The position numbers and the translations under genes were made by a program. The notes beneath the pieces were generated by a model, which was not told the DNA's origin, did no database searches, and saw only the letters and a program-made list of their open reading frames with translations. A DNA stretch of 64,000 nt from Myotis daubentonii (Eukaryota > Chordata > Mammalia > Chiroptera > Vespertilionidae), in NCBI RefSeq assembly GCF_963259705.1, contig NC_081842.1:181540349-181604348 (forward strand). The letters are read 5' to 3'. Below, piece after piece: positions 21,726 to 33,412 of this stretch (position 1 is the stretch's first letter; the number at the start of each line of letters is the position of its first letter).

Positions 21726-22293
21726 CTAGAGGCCCAGTGCACAAATTCATGCACAGATGGGTCCCTCTGGGTGGCCTGCAGGGATCCGGCTGAAACCCAC
21801 AGTCCAGTGCTGCCTGCAGCTCCTACCTGCGGCTCCTGCTCATCCCAGCCCCACTGTGCCTGCCGCGATCAATTGGGAGAGGTTTGCACTGCCACAGAAG
21901 CACTTACCAACCATGAGCCCTGCATCTGGCTCCCTCCAAAGGGGAGTGGCCTGTGGGATCGGTCTGGAACTTGCTCTCCAACATCCCCTGAGGGGTTCCG
22001 GATTGCAAGAGGGTGCAGGCAAGGCTGAGGGACCCCACCAGTGCATGATCAGGCTGGGGAGAGACCTCAGGAGGGCTTCAAGGCGTGTCCAACCCATCTC
22101 GCTCAGTCCCAATAGGCCAGACCACAGCAGCAAGCTAACCTACCAGTCGGAGCATCTGCCCTCTGGTGGTCAGGGCACTTCATAGGGAGTGGTTGAGCAG
22201 CCTTAGCATATCATTAGCATATTATGCTTTGATTGGTTGTTTGATTGTTCTTCTGTTTGGTCTATTTGCATATTACTCTTTTATTATATAGGA
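21726..22293 (-). mobile_element. HeliBat-type Helitron, subtype A, complete ends
   Basis: On the minus strand it begins TCCTATATAATAAAAGAG at 22293 and ends with the palindrome (TGCATGAATTTGTGCAC) and CTAG at 21726, flanked by A and T. The interior is GC-rich and non-coding. A full-consensus CTCF-like motif is at 22154-22172. Confidence 0.92.
22154..22172 (-). promoter_or_regulatory. CTCF-core-like motif inside Helitron
   Basis: Reverse complement is TGACCACCAGAGGGCAGAT, matching CCASYAGRKGGCRS at every core position. Confidence 0.5.
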
Positions 22294-22309
22294 TATTTTA
22301 AAGAACATC

Positions 22310-22725
22310 ATTAGCTAGAGATGTTTGCCCCAGCATCCCCACTAACTATCATTTTTACTTTTGACATTGAACAGGTTTTTTTTATCTTCTCTGTGCCTTA
22401 TTTTCCTCAACTGTTAAATGGGGATTAATAATTCCCACCTCAGCCTGGCCAGTGTGGCTCAGTGGTTGAGCATTGACCTATGAACCAGTAGGTCATGGTT
22501 CGATTCCTGGTCAGGGCACATGCCCAGGTTGCGGGTTCGATCCCCAGTATAGAGTGTGTAGGGGACAACCAATCAATGATTCTCTCTCATCATTGAGGTT
22601 TCTCTCTCTCCCTCCCTCTCCCTTCCTCTCTGAAATAATTAAAATATATTTTTTTAAAAATTCCCACCTCATAAGGTTTCTGTGAGGATTAAATGAGACC
22701 AAAAATGCAATGTGTTTAGAATGGT
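22310..22725 (+). repeat. MIR SINE split by a Ves SINE
   Basis: 'ttctctgtgccttattttcc' and 'ctcaactgttaaatggggat' before the SINE and 'ataaggtttctgtgaggatt' after it form one MIR. Confidence 0.75.
22443..22658 (+). mobile_element. Ves SINE with clear target duplication
   Basis: tRNA-like head ('gtgtggctcagtggttgagc'), 'gggcacatgcccaggttgcg', CT-rich tail and A/T 3' end. Perfect 13-bp target duplication aattcccacctca at 22430-22442 and 22659-22671, within a MIR. Confidence 0.93.
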
Positions 22726-22739
22726 GTTTTGTTAGGTGG

Positions 22740-23400
22740 TGGTTGTGGTTGCTGGTTTAATATTATCAAGCTTTTCTCCCTGCTTTGACATTTTATCTGA
22801 CCACCAGGCTGTTATCTTGACTTGAATATCCCACAAGCATCTCAAATACATGATATTCAAGATTCCATTATCACCAAACACTACCTCCCCTTCCATTGTA
22901 TCATCCACTAACCTCCTGCTGTGTCCTTCTCTCAAAAACTGCCAGTGCCAAACTTCTCCTCTCCCAAGGAGATGCCAACCATCCCAAGTTCCTTGGGCTA
23001 AGGAGGTTCCCAGGGCATAGGGCTGTGTTTTAGAACTGGTAACATTCCAGACGGACCAGGCCAAATGGGTCACCTCATTCTTGACCTTCTCCCTGACTTC
23101 CCACATTTATTGGCCACTAACTTCTGAGAACTCAACCTCCTGAATCCATTTCCCCATTCATTCCACTGCCAACGATAATGCTTTATCATGGTACTCCCTG
23201 TCTCCTGCCTGTGGTTTCCTTGCATCCACTTTTGCCTCCCTCCTGTCACGTCTCCTAGGGCTACTAGAGTGATCTTCTTAAGTCTAATGGCATACATCTT
23301 CTACTAAGATTCTTCAATGGCTCCCCACCATCTTACCATTAGTCCCAGCTCTTTGCCAACAGTAGGATTCTAATTTGGCAAAACTCTACTGATAGACCCC
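22740..23400 (+). repeat. L2-like old repeat
   Basis: 'actagagtgatcttcttaag' and 'ttcttcaatggctccccacc' are typical of the L2 3' region. The 5' part (22740-23080) is less certain. Confidence 0.45.
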
Positions 23401-24494
23401 TGTTTATAAGCATTTTTACATTTTTTTATAATTACCTATTTTTATAAGCACTCCTTTTACATAACATGATAGTCACAGTGCTGTATTGGCCTAGTACTCA
23501 CAACTGTAATGTGAAGGAGAAAACATGGTGATTGAAATTCCTCTTAAGATGAGTAAACCTAATCTCTGTTGGCAAAATACAATGCTCAGTGCTAGGGTTG
23601 GGGTTGGTTTGTCTGCCTCATGTGAGATGGAAGAGAATGTATATGTGGGCCAGAAAGAAACCAGAAAAATTGAGAAAATGAAACTGGGTGGAGGCAGAAG
23701 GCTCTGTGTCTAGGATGTCACTCTCAGCTGTAGCATCTGCCCCTGGCCATTTTCAGTAGACATTGCTGAGTTTATGAAAAGATCAGTGTGTGTGGATTTT
23801 TTCTGGACTTTGATGGAAGGGCTGGGCTTTGCCTCTGCATTGACTTGGGCTAGTACAAAGCAGTAAGTAGAGGAGGAGGTCAGAACCAGAGAAAAAGCAT
23901 GTGGAGGTCTTGTAATGTCATAGATCATGGAATTCAAGCTTAGGTCAAGGTTACCCACACTTCCCAGGGCTGGAGAGCCGCAGCTGGTATCTAAGTTGCA
24001 CAATCCCCTTCTGAAACACATTTTCACCTCTGCAGGTCCTGGTTTGGACTCAGGTGTCACAATCCACAATCCAACTACAGCCTAGAGACCAGAGGACAAC
24101 AATCTGTCTTCAGGAAGGGTCAGGCCTCAACAAAACGTGGCCCTCTCTGACTGATTCTAGCGGAAGCCTGTGGTGGCTGCCGCGTCCACCTCTGCACTCT
24201 GCTAGGCCTCCCCTTCTCCTTGTCCTTGTCAACATGTATCTATCTTGTGTGCCTTCCTGAGATTTCATCACCAAGGATCCCTGTCACTTCTTTCCTCTCT
24301 TCCTCCTCACACCCATATTTTGAAAAGATATTATTGACCGAACTACAATTACTCACAGTTCATCAATTTTCCCATATTTTGGCAACCAGAAACTTGTACA
24401 ATTGTCAACCAAGACTGCAGATTTGCTTGAGATACCAGAATTACTGCTGAACGGATACAACTTCCGGTCAAAGCAAAGAAGCTTTCTAGTTTAA
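23401..24494. other. Unannotated stretch
   Basis: No recognised repeat or exon. Confidence 0.3.
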
Positions 24495-24690
24495 GAATAG
24501 CTAATGTGTACAGAGACCTCACCATGTGCCTGGCACTGACCCACTGAGGCAGGCGTTATTATTAACCACACCTTCCAGACAAGAAAGCAGAAGAAATTAG
24601 CTTGCCCAGTATCACTTAGCAAGTAGGCCACGAAGCCGAGATCCAGGCTCGGGTGATCTGATAACAGAGCCCAAGCTCTTATATCTTTAA
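24495..24690 (-). repeat. MIR SINE (antisense)
   Basis: 'accatgtgcctggcactgac', 'attagcttgcccagtatcac' and 'cgaagccgagatccaggctc' in antisense MIR order. Confidence 0.7.
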
Positions 24691-25539
24691 CCATTGCCAA
24701 GTCAATTAACACGCAGGTAAAATACACAATTTCCATCATGTTTTGTGAATTATAGCGCAGATTTGGAGCCCCTCTATGGCTATGAGTCCTCAAATTCCAG
24801 GTGAGGAAACACTGTAGTAAGTAAATCTCTCTCAAGATAGTAATGATCCTTTGTGTTAGTGTTTTCCAGAAGCTAGTTTTACCGATTAGCAGACACTGGG
24901 TCCTGCCCAAACATCGTGGGCAGAACATTTGGGTGTGGACCAAATGTCCCACGAGGATTTTACCATTTAAATCTAGGTTTTTTGTGGATGTTTTGTTTTG
25001 TTTTTAAAAAAATCTAACTCCTTTTGTTAAAAACTTGGTTCAATATTCTTTCTTTCTTTTAAAATAAATACAATATTTAAACTGCTCTGCCCAAAAATAT
25101 AAAGAAGCGTCATATACTATCATTTGCATAACTGTAAAGACACTTCTGATGCTTATTGGTAGACAAGAATCCATTTTCTCTAACTTTGAGAAGTATATAC
25201 ATATATATACTCTTCGGGTACTATTTTGCATTCCATCCTTTTTACTAAATATGGTTTCAGATGTTCTCTCTTGACACAATTCTCGTATTCATCTTTTGGA
25301 GTCTGGTACATTGCTCAGGGGTGGTACCTCTCTCCCTTCCAAGTTGGGGGCATATGGCTCTGTGATGAATATAAGCCATAAATATTTTTTGGTTTTTGTT
25401 TCAATGACTGACCTTCTTTGCTTTATTTACTTAGGATTTTTTCCCAAAAGTGGGATGGCCAGACCCAAAGTATAGAGAGGCCTAATGATGAAAGTCTGGT
25501 TATTGACGTTAAGCTATACTTGAAGTCTTTCCCCAACCA
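24691..25539. other. Unannotated AT-rich stretch
   Basis: No family recognised; a short TA-rich tract lies at 25195-25210. Confidence 0.3.
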
Positions 25540-25680
25540 CTTACTCTCAGGTGGCCTCAGACATGGTGCTTAATCTCTTCCTAAGCCTCATAAATCAAGT
25601 GATAATAATACCATCCCACAGCATAGTCACCAGGCATAACAATAAAATAAAAAACATCCAACCCATAATAGATCCTAATT
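25540..25680 (+). repeat. MIR SINE
   Basis: 'taatctcttcctaagcctca', 'taataataccatcccacagc' follow the MIR core. Confidence 0.5.
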
Positions 25681-25959
25681 AAGTGGAGGCAGCTGTTGTT
25701 AATGTTACTGGGTTAAGTTTTTTTTACAAGTTATTTTACTTTCCAGCTTGCACAATAAATAGCTTAATCATGAATTAGGACAATCATTTAGATTGATGCT
25801 AGTTTACTGTGTTTCCCTTTAAGGAAACTTTTTTTTAATTGGGCCTCCCAGAGATAGCACACCTTAGCGCAAATGTTAACAGTAGAATTTAACAGCTAAT
25901 AATAAAGTATGGGAGGGAGACTAGCAATAATACTTGGGGCTTCCCTTTATAGCAGTGCC

Positions 25960-26180
25960 ATATAAATAGCTGCCATTTGTTTATCACTATCTACCTGCCA
26001 GGTACAAGCAGATGATGTTTCTGACCCAATATTCACAGCCCTATGAGTTATGAGTCACAACCACCACTTCAAGGATTAGAAAAATGAGTCACCGTGAGGT
26101 TATGTAAGCTGTATTGCCTGCACAGAAAGAAGAGGCTGAGTTCACAACTCCAAAGCCCATGTTCTCTCCTTTACAGCAGG
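25960..26180 (-). repeat. MIR SINE (antisense)
   Basis: 'tttgtttatcactatctacc', 'ttagaaaaatgagtcaccgt' and 'gaggctgagttcacaactcc' in antisense MIR order. Confidence 0.55.
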
Positions 26181-26389
26181 TTGCATCCGAGCGAACTGGA
26201 ATAAGCATCTAAAAAGTCATCATTGACACGTGGGCACTTGGGGAATAGCCTGGGTCATGCTTGGATTCCTGTAGAAGCTGCTACTTTGATAATTACTCTT
26301 TACTGGATCCCTGCATGGGAAACCGGAGTGTGGTTTGATATTCTCATTCCCAAGGCAAACATTTCAGCAAGGGCTCCCCTATCTTCAGC

Positions 26390-26580
26390 TATAAGCCCAT
26401 CTCTACTATTTATTGACATTGGGCAAGTTTCTTAACCTCCTCAAGCCTCAACTTTCTAATCTATAAAGTGGGAAGAATACACGAATCTTACTCAAAGTGC
26501 TATAATTAAGAAAATTAAGTGAGCTAATTTATGTACAATTTTCTAGTACAGAATCTGGGACCTAGTAAATGTTTAATATA
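26390..26580 (+). repeat. MIR SINE
   Basis: 'gggcaagtttcttaacctcc', 'tctaatctataaagtgggaa' and 'ctgggacctagtaaatgttt' in MIR order. Confidence 0.7.
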
Positions 26581-26586
26581 TTTGAC

Positions 26587-26591
<5 letters not shown>

Positions 26592-26619
<28 letters not shown>
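26592..26619. repeat. (TA)n microsatellite at a Helitron 5' end
   Basis: About 14 TA units at the position where the Helitron 5' terminus should be; the tract probably replaced or expanded from the TATATAAT element end. Confidence 0.85.
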
Positions 26620-26622
<3 letters not shown>

Positions 26623-26945
26623 GTAATATGCAAATTAGCCGGGTGTCATGACTGCTCAGGAGGAGCTGTGTGCACAGATGGGCAGGAGGGGACTGCATGC
26701 AGCCCCAGCCCAGTGGACACACACCAGGGGTGGGGCCGTGCTCCAGTGGCCGCGACACGGCTCGGCTCAGAGCACACCCCCGGTGGGTGGCAGCAGTGGC
26801 CGGAGCAAAGCAACCTCGGTCCCAGATGCCTGGAGGCAGCTGGAGCAAAGCAGCCCGGGTCCTGGGTGCTGGAGGGAAGCCGGTGCCAGCAGCCAGGGGA
26901 AGGAAGGCCTATTCTTATACGAATCTTCGTGCATCAGGCCTCTAG
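26620..26945 (+). mobile_element. HeliBat-type Helitron, subtype C, 5' end replaced by TA repeat
   Basis: Plus strand: 'taatatgcaaattagccggg' near the 5' end and 'acgaatcttcgtgcatcagg' plus CCTCTAG at the 3' end (CTAG 26942-26945, followed by T). The 3' palindrome is ACGAATCTTCGT. The GC-rich interior (CTGGAGCAAAGCAGCC) is related to the Helitron at 53898-54267. Confidence 0.8.
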
Positions 26946-27599
26946 TTATAAAAATAACATGATTATAAAATAAGAAGCGAACCTATTCCAGTGGAGGTGT
27001 CCTTGTACTAATCTTTTTCCTCCCCTGCATGGTTTCCCCATCCTATCCCCCATGAAACAAAAGCTGTTTGGAGACTATTTCTGCCCCAGGATAGGAATTT
27101 GGGAAGAAAACAAAATTAAACCAATCAGGCTACAAAAACTCCTGTTTGCCAAGATGGCTTGGAGCCAGGCCTGCTGGCAGTCGGGAACCAAGGGGAGATG
27201 AAGGGTACAATTCCCTTCAGGAAATGCCACTGCCAGGATCAATCTCTGGCATGAAGTCAGAGCTCGCCTTCTCCGTGACTGGAAGAGCTGGGTTGGACAA
27301 GCAGCTTTTGTTGCCCCAGAAACCCCTGCAGAGGCCAGGCCTAAATCCCCAAGTGTCAATAAACCTGGCTTTCCTGCAGGGAGCGTGGGGACAGAGCCAG
27401 GGCCGCCAGGTGGGTGCCCTCTCACAGGGCCAGGCAGGCCTGGCCAGCATGTAACACATCCATTCCCAAGCAGGGCAAAGGGGTGCTTCCCCCACACGCC
27501 CACAATGAGGCAATGTAATAAGGCAGTTCAGAATGGTCATGACAGAGCCGAGGTCAAGGGGGGGAACTAGAACCCAGCCTTTCGGGTAGAGTAAAAGCT
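26946..27599. other. Unannotated stretch
   Basis: GC-richer than its surroundings, with overlapping open frames on both strands at 27075-27570 but no recognisable domain, splice-site pattern or start context. Confidence 0.3.
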
Positions 27600-27790
27600 A
27601 GTGAAAAAGTTCCGAGAGTATGAGGTGGATAGAAGAGTGGACAGAAATCCCTACTAGCTGAACAGCAGAGAGCTCAGAGGAGAGTGGTGCGCGGTGAGGC
27701 TAGTGTGGTGAGGGATTCATCACGTAGGACCTTCCGGCTATGCTGAGGATTTTAGTTTTTATCTGAAAGTAAATAGAACATTTTATGCAG
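27600..27790 (+). repeat. Ancient interspersed repeat, family not identified
   Basis: 'ctatgctgaggattttagtt' and 'cagaggagaatcataatcag' belong to the same old repeat type as 34370-35500 ('agcagaggagtgacatggtc'). Confidence 0.4.
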
Positions 27791-28103
27791 AGGAGAATCA
27801 TAATCAGATTTGCATTTTTAAACAATTTTAACATTTCAATTTTAAACAATTCACTTGACAAATATTCTTAAGCACCTACAAAAATTAGGCAAGAGACTAA
27901 GAAAACCAGTATGGAGTAAATGACGTGTATTCAGTGTTCAGTTTAGCAAGGCAATAAGACTACTAACCAAATGATCATAATATCATGTGGAAAGATCATG
28001 TGCCATTAGAAAAGTCTTGTAAATGGAGTAAATAGCATTCAAAGGCAGAGAGGGTATTTCCATGTGAAGGATCTGGAAAGCTTCCTGCAGAAGGTGAAGA
28101 AGC

Positions 28104-28360
28104 GCCCCAGCTGGCTTGGTTCAGCAGATAGAGTATCAGCCTGCAGAGCGAACGGTCCTGGGTTCAATCCCAGTCAATGGCACGTGTTTTGGTTGCAGGC
28201 TCCTCCCTGGCCCAGGCCCGGATCCTGGTCCCGGCGCATGCAGGAGGCAACCAATCGATGTTTTTCTCTCATATCAATGTCTCTGTCTTTCCCTCTTCTC
28301 TTTCACTCTGTCTAAAAGATCAATGGAAAAATGTCCTCAGGTGAGGATTAACAAAAAAAA
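28104..28360 (+). mobile_element. Ves-related SINE, older variant
   Basis: 'gcttggttcagcagatagag' and 'ctgggttcaatcccagtcaa' give the tRNA-like A and B boxes. 'gcatgcaggaggcaaccaat' and a CT-rich tail follow. Unlike other copies it ends 'gatcaatggaaaaatgtcct' before the A-rich tail, an older subfamily trait. Confidence 0.8.
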
Positions 28361-28433
28361 GAAGAAGAAGGTGGAACAAGCTTGTATACATGTAGGTATA
28401 ATGTAGCCTAATGCTATAGTTGAGACATCGTAG

Positions 28434-28963
28434 AGCAAGATATCAAACTCAAAGGCTAACACGGAGAGTGGGGCAGAGCCAGGGCCAAATAAACAAGGTT
28501 TAAGTTTATGTGGGCTGCAAAAAAACAAAAGCTTCAACTTAGTAATCAGTCATTAGCAAACGTTGTAGTTCATTATTAATAATTATGTATAACAGGATAT
28601 TGTAAACATGAAGTTACAAAAATTTTATTAAAATGCTTCTTACTTTATTAAAATATAATGTCTGTTACACTGAACAGACTAACCTCAGAGAGAAGGCAGG
28701 GGAGTAGGTGGTAAGAGATCAACCAAAGGACTTGTATGCATGCATATTAGCATAACCTATGAACATGGACACTGGGGCGGTGGGGGCTCATCTTGGGGGG
28801 TGGGAGTGGCAGGGGGGTCAATTGGGGGGGAAAGGAGACATATGTAATACTTTAAATAATAATAAAAATAAATCTTTTCTTACATACTGTTATATTGGTT
28901 GGGCTGCAAAAATATTCGTTGTGGGCTGCATGCGGCCCGTGGGCTATGAGTTTGACATGCTAG
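28434..28963 (+). mobile_element. hAT-type DNA transposon remnant
   Basis: Left end CAAGATATCAAACTCA and right end TGAGTTTGACATGCTAG form an imperfect inverted repeat with one indel. Flanks 'cgtagag' and 'ctgtagag' look like an 8-bp target duplication. No transposase frame. An L1-like 3' UTR piece lies inside. Confidence 0.65.
28700..28875 (+). mobile_element. L1-type 3' UTR piece nested in hAT element
   Basis: A G-rich tract ('tggggggtgggagtggcagg'), then 'aaaggagacatatgtaatac' and an AATAAAAATAAA tail look like an L1 3' end. No clear target duplication was found. Confidence 0.45.
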
Positions 28964-28971
28964 CTGTAGAG

Positions 28972-29282
28972 CAGTGGTTATCAACCTTCCTAATGCCGCG
29001 ACCCTTTAATACAGTTCTTCATGTTGTGATGACCCCCAACCATAAAATTATTTTTGTTGCTACTTCATAACTGTAATTTTGCTACTGTTATGAATCATAA
29101 TGTAAATATCTGATATGCAGGATGTATTTTCATTGTTACAAATTGAACATAGTTAAAGCATAGTGATTAATCACCAAAACAATATGTAATTATATATGTG
29201 TTTTTCGATGGTCTTAGGCGACCCCTGTGAAAGGGTCATTCGACCCCCAAAGGGGTCGCAACCCACAGGTTGAGAACCGCTG
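28972..29282 (+). mobile_element. SPIN (Space Invaders) hAT non-autonomous transposon, 311 bp
   Basis: Ends are CAGTGGTTATCAACCTT and AGGTTGAGAACCGCTG. The interior includes 'taatgccgcgaccctttaat', 'gttgctacttcataactgta' and 'gacccccaaaggggtcgcaa', which I recognise as the SPIN MITE consensus. SPIN elements are known to have entered several tetrapod lineages, including bats, by horizontal transfer. An intact 8-bp target duplication CTGTAGAG lies at 28964-28971 and 29283-29290. Non-coding; needs hAT transposase in trans. Confidence 0.93.
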
Positions 29283-29290
29283 CTGTAGAG

Positions 29291-29386
29291 TGTAGACACT
29301 AGCCTCTGATGGCCTGGTCCAGGGTCTGGCTCACCCACTTACATGAAAGTTATGAAACCTTGAGCAATTTGCTTAAACTCTCTGCT
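29291..29386 (+). repeat. MIR fragment interrupted by HAL1 copy 2
   Basis: 'ttatgaaaccttgagcaatt' and 'tgcttaaactctctgctcac' belong to a MIR core that the HAL1 insertion cuts. Confidence 0.6.
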
Positions 29387-29402
29387 CACTAGTATTATTT
29401 TT

Positions 29403-31327
29403 TTAAATTAAATCTTTATTGTTCAGATTATTACATTTGTTCCTCTTTTTTCCACCCATAACTCCCCTCCTCCCAGTTCCCACCCCACCCTCCACCCTCA
29501 CTCCCCACCCACTGTCCTCTTCCATAGGTGCACGATTTTTGTCCAGTCTCTTTCCGAATCTCCCACACCCCTTTCCCCCCCAAGAATATTCAGTCCATTC
29601 CCTTTCTATGTCCCTGATTCTATTATGATCACCAGATTATTTATTCACTTGATTCTTAGATTCACTTGTTGATAGATGCATATTTGTTGTTCATAATTTG
29701 TATCTTTACCTTTTTCTTCTTCTTCCTCTTCTTAAAGAATACCTTTCAGCATTTCATATAATACTGGTTTGGTGGTGATGAACTCCTTTAGCTTTTCCTT
29801 ATCTGTGAAGCTCTTTATCTGACCTTCCGTTCTGAATGATAGCTTTGCTGGATAAAGTAATCTTGGTTGTAGGTTCTTGGTATTCATCACTTTGAATATT
29901 TCTTGCCATTCCCTTCTGGCCTGCAAAGTTTCTGTTGAGAAATCAGCTGACAGTCGTATGGGTATTCCCTTGTAGGTAACTGGGTTTCTTTCTCTTGCTG
30001 CTTTTAAGATTCTCTCTTTGTCTTTTGCTCTTGGCATTTTAATTATGATGTGTCTTGGTGTGGTCCTCTTTGGATTCCTTTTGTTTGGGGTTCTCTGCGC
30101 TTCCTGGACCTGTAAGTCTATTTCTTTCACCAGGTGGGGGAAGTTTTCTGTCATTATTTCTTCAAATAGGTTTTCAATGTCTTGCTCTCTCTCATCTTCT
30201 GGCACCTCTATAATTCTGATGTTGTTACGCTTGAAGCTGTCCTAGAGGCTCCTTACACTATCTTCGTATTTTCGGATTCTTTTTTCATTTTGCTTTTCCA
30301 GTTGGGTGTTTTTTGCTTCTTCGCGTTTTGAATCTTTGACTTGATTCTTGCGCTCCTCTGGTCTGCTGTTGGGTGTCTGTATAATATTCTTTATTTCAGT
30401 CAGTGTATGCTTAATTTCTAGTTGGTTCTTTATCACAACATCGAGGGTCTCATTAGATTTCTTGAGGATCTCACTACATTTATTGGCGGTCTCACCAGTA
30501 TTTTCGAGGGCCTTACTAAGTTTATCGGCAGCTTCTAGACAGTTCTTGAGAGACCTTAAAAGTGTGGTTTTGAGCTCTATATCTTCCATTTCTGACATTT
30601 GCGTCCTGTTTCTTTGTCTCCGCATTTTTTTATCTTTTCTTGGTGCACCCCCTAGTGGTCTTTGTGCGCAGTCTTGTAGTTAAGCCTTGATTGTTGTCAG
30701 TAATACCAGGGGTGATTTGACCTCCAGGCTAACTGGCTATGAGAGTCAGCTGTGCCTGCAGTGGGAGAGCTTCTGTGCTGGATCTCTAGGGCGGTGCTAA
30801 TCTAGCCTTTGCCTGAGGCTATCCAGCAAATGGGCTTGGGCGGGGCGGGTCCTCGGGGCTCTACAGGGCGGGCGGAGCGAGCAGTTATGGCTGCTCTCGG
30901 TTCCGTCCCTAGGGGCTCTGCCTCTCAGAGTCCCAGCAACTGCTGCAAACCTTGGAGAGAAAGCTGCCTTCGAGTTCCGACCGAAGCCAGACAGTCCCGC
31001 TTCTCCCCTTTGAGTCTGGGTCCCCAGAGACTCGCCTGGATCTGGAGCTCAGAGTCTGAAACTCCCTCCTGATTGAAAACAACAACCGTGCCCTCCGCCG
31101 CCAGCCCGCTCCGCGCGTGCACTCCACACCTGAGTATTTCACTTCAGCACTGCGCCTCCTCTGAGTCTGGGTATGATATTCTCTTTCCTCCTAGTTGTAG
31201 AATTTCCACTCAGCCAGCCTTCCTGTGGTTCTGGATGATTTCTGTTCTGTCCTTTAGTTATATCTCTGAAGTGGTTGTTCGAGGCAGCAATCTCCGGCGT
31301 TAACCTATGTCGCCATCTTGGTTTCTC
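29403..31327 (-). mobile_element. HAL1 (half-L1) copy 2, full length
   Basis: Minus-strand element. It starts at 31327 with GAGAAACCAAGATGGCGACA, has a 702-bp 5' UTR, an ORF1 (30625 down to 29732), a G-rich 3' UTR and a degenerate poly(A) (29403-29425 as T-rich). A perfect 16-bp target duplication cactagtattattttt (29387-29402 and 31328-31343) shows L1-type retrotransposition. ORF2 is absent. It is inserted in a MIR. Confidence 0.93.
29732..30625 (-). pseudogene. L1 ORF1-type protein (HAL1 copy 2), single nonsense codon
   Basis: An ORF1 of about 297 codons, open except for one TAG at 30242-30244 (minus strand) where the intact copy has TGG (Trp in 'SLWDSF'). The N-terminal part (127 codons) holds the basic start and coiled coil. 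The C-terminal part (157 codons, restarting at a Met) holds the RRM-like and C-terminal nucleic-acid-binding domains. The coiled coil is the longest of the three copies, with two extra heptads (LSKALENTGETANK). A single G-to-A change therefore inactivates an otherwise complete frame. Confidence 0.9.
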
Positions 31328-31534
31328 CACTAGTATTATTTTTATTTGAGTCAGACCTTAAAGGAGAAATAGAATTTGGACATACAGAGATAGGGAAAGG
31401 GCGAGTAAAGATGGGAGGGGCAACACGATCAAGAACATCAGTAAAAATGTAGAGGGCTTAAAAACAAAAGAGCAAAGCAGCTTCCTGTGGCCAGGACAGA
31501 GTGTGTTAGAAGAACTGTGGAGTACGGGAGTGTA

Positions 31535-31740
31535 TTAGCACTTACTGAATTTTTACCAGGTGCCAGAACTCTGTACACATGAACTACATTTAATCTTCAC
31601 AACAATCCCACAAGGGGAAGGTGGGGTTTCCTGCATTTTATACACAAAGAGTGTGATGTTCTGAGGCATTGAGCAGCTTGACTGAGCTTGTAAGTGGGAG
31701 AGAAGGGATCTGAACTCAAATGTCTTACTTCAAAACTCAG
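31535..31740 (-). repeat. MIR SINE (antisense)
   Basis: 'ttagcacttactgaattttt', 'ttaatcttcacaacaatccc' and 'gagcagcttgactgagcttg' in antisense MIR order. Confidence 0.7.
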
Positions 31741-32829
31741 GTCAGCTGAGAGGGGGCCAGCATCTTTACACCTCACGCTCCCCAAGCACATAGGGCTGCC
31801 AGCACGAAGGACATTCCAGGGCCCGATCTGCACCTGGGAAGGGAGTTCTGAAAAACGTATTCCAAAAAGTGCTTTGAGCAAAAAGATATTGTCAGATAAA
31901 ATACAGTGCCTTCCAAGGGGGGCTCTTTGAGAAGTTTCACATTCACTCAGATATGTAAGATCTCGGTGGTTTTTAAAGCATCAGTCTCATTACTTTATGT
32001 TCACACCTCTATGTGACCTTGGAGTAGTAGCAAATTAAGCCGGAATCAGCTATTCACACTGAATGATGTTATAACACTTGCTTCGCCCCTAGAGCTTGGT
32101 TACTTTAAATGCAAGCTACTTGCCTACGGAAGCAGATAATGGTGGAAACTGCACCAAAAGAAGGGACACAAATCACTCCAAGATCCTGGGCCCTTTACTT
32201 CAAGAATTCCTTTCTCACCGATATTCTTAGCTCTCAGTCAAATAAAAATAAGAAAGTATGGACAAGAAAATCAGTATTACTTCTGACCAAAAAGACCCAT
32301 TAATGACTGAAGCGTGCCTTTTACATTGCAGCGTGAGGTCTGCCAGGAAAAAAATAAAAAATAAAAATAAATAAATAAACACACCAGCATGTTTGTGAGA
32401 TTGAGAATCAGCGGTTGAGAGAGAATTGACATTTGGCAAGTTTAAAAATAGATACTCCGATAGAAAGAGCATCTGCCCGCTAAAATTATGAATCAACCCA
32501 GGGGCCTGCTGCACTCTGAGGGCTCTGAACAGGTTATTAGGCCATTCAATAATGCCCTATTTTTAGGGCTGTGGAGCCAGGAAAAACAGGCTGGCTTCAG
32601 TGGCTCAAATTAACATGTAATGCAAGGACATGCCGCGTATGTCTCCAGAGTACCTGGAAAGAAGGACTTGTAATACGAGCAGAGTGTATGTGGCAAAGCG
32701 ATGATGTTGTGGCTTTTGTAAGGTGTGGCGTTCACGGAAAGGGGGCTGAGGTGGTAACTGTACCAGTTCCCATTTTGCTGGTGGACACATGGATTGCCAG
32801 CACTAAAGGGCCCTTGGAGATTGCTTACT
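31741..32829. other. Unannotated stretch
   Basis: An A-rich simple stretch lies at 32345-32385 (AAAT units). No other feature recognised. Confidence 0.3.
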
Positions 32830-33412
32830 ACTGACATCTGAGGTTGATTGGCTGCCCAGTATCTGAACCCTCTGATTCCTCCACTGGGGAAACTCTCCAT
32901 TTTAAGAGTGTTGTTGGTCAACAGAGCTTGCCTCCCTCTGCTCTTCCAGTTTCCCCTGGCAGCTAGGGCTCTAACAGAGGACTCAGCTGGGGGTGTCAGA
33001 TGCATCTGCTCAGGTTTTTGAGTCAGAAGTTGATGATGCAGAGAAGCAGGCAGAGTGAAGAATTCTTTCCAAGGATCGCAGCAAAGGCAGCAACATCCAG
33101 TTTTTAAGGGCAGCACGGCCAGTGGTGCCAACAGGGGTGTCCATGCCCACTCCTAGCAGGGGCGGGAGCTGTGGCACTCAGCATTCAATGGCACAGTGGC
33201 TGCGGTGGCCTCGAGGGAATGTGGCCCTGGCTGAGGTTCTGGCCCGGGTCTTTGTGCCATCTTACTTGTTCTTGCCAGTTCTCTAAGTTTGGTTCTTCCG
33301 GCTTCCTGGTAATCCTGTGAGCCAGCCAAAACACTTCCCATCAGTTCATTTTTTGTTTAAATTGCCCAGAGGCAATATTTGTTTTTTGCAACTAAGAACC
33401 CTGACTGCTATA
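32830..33412 (+). repeat. Old LTR-like repeat, family uncertain
   Basis: 'gtaatcctgtgagccagcca', 'tttgtttaaattgcccagag' and 'caactaagaaccctgactgc' are reminiscent of the 3' end of ancient mammalian ERVL-type LTRs. I cannot place the 5' boundary. Confidence 0.35.

Noticed and set aside
32610..33131. A 173-codon open frame on the minus strand
   Set aside because: No recognisable domain; lies in probable old LTR sequence. Length alone is within chance for 64 kb on six frames.
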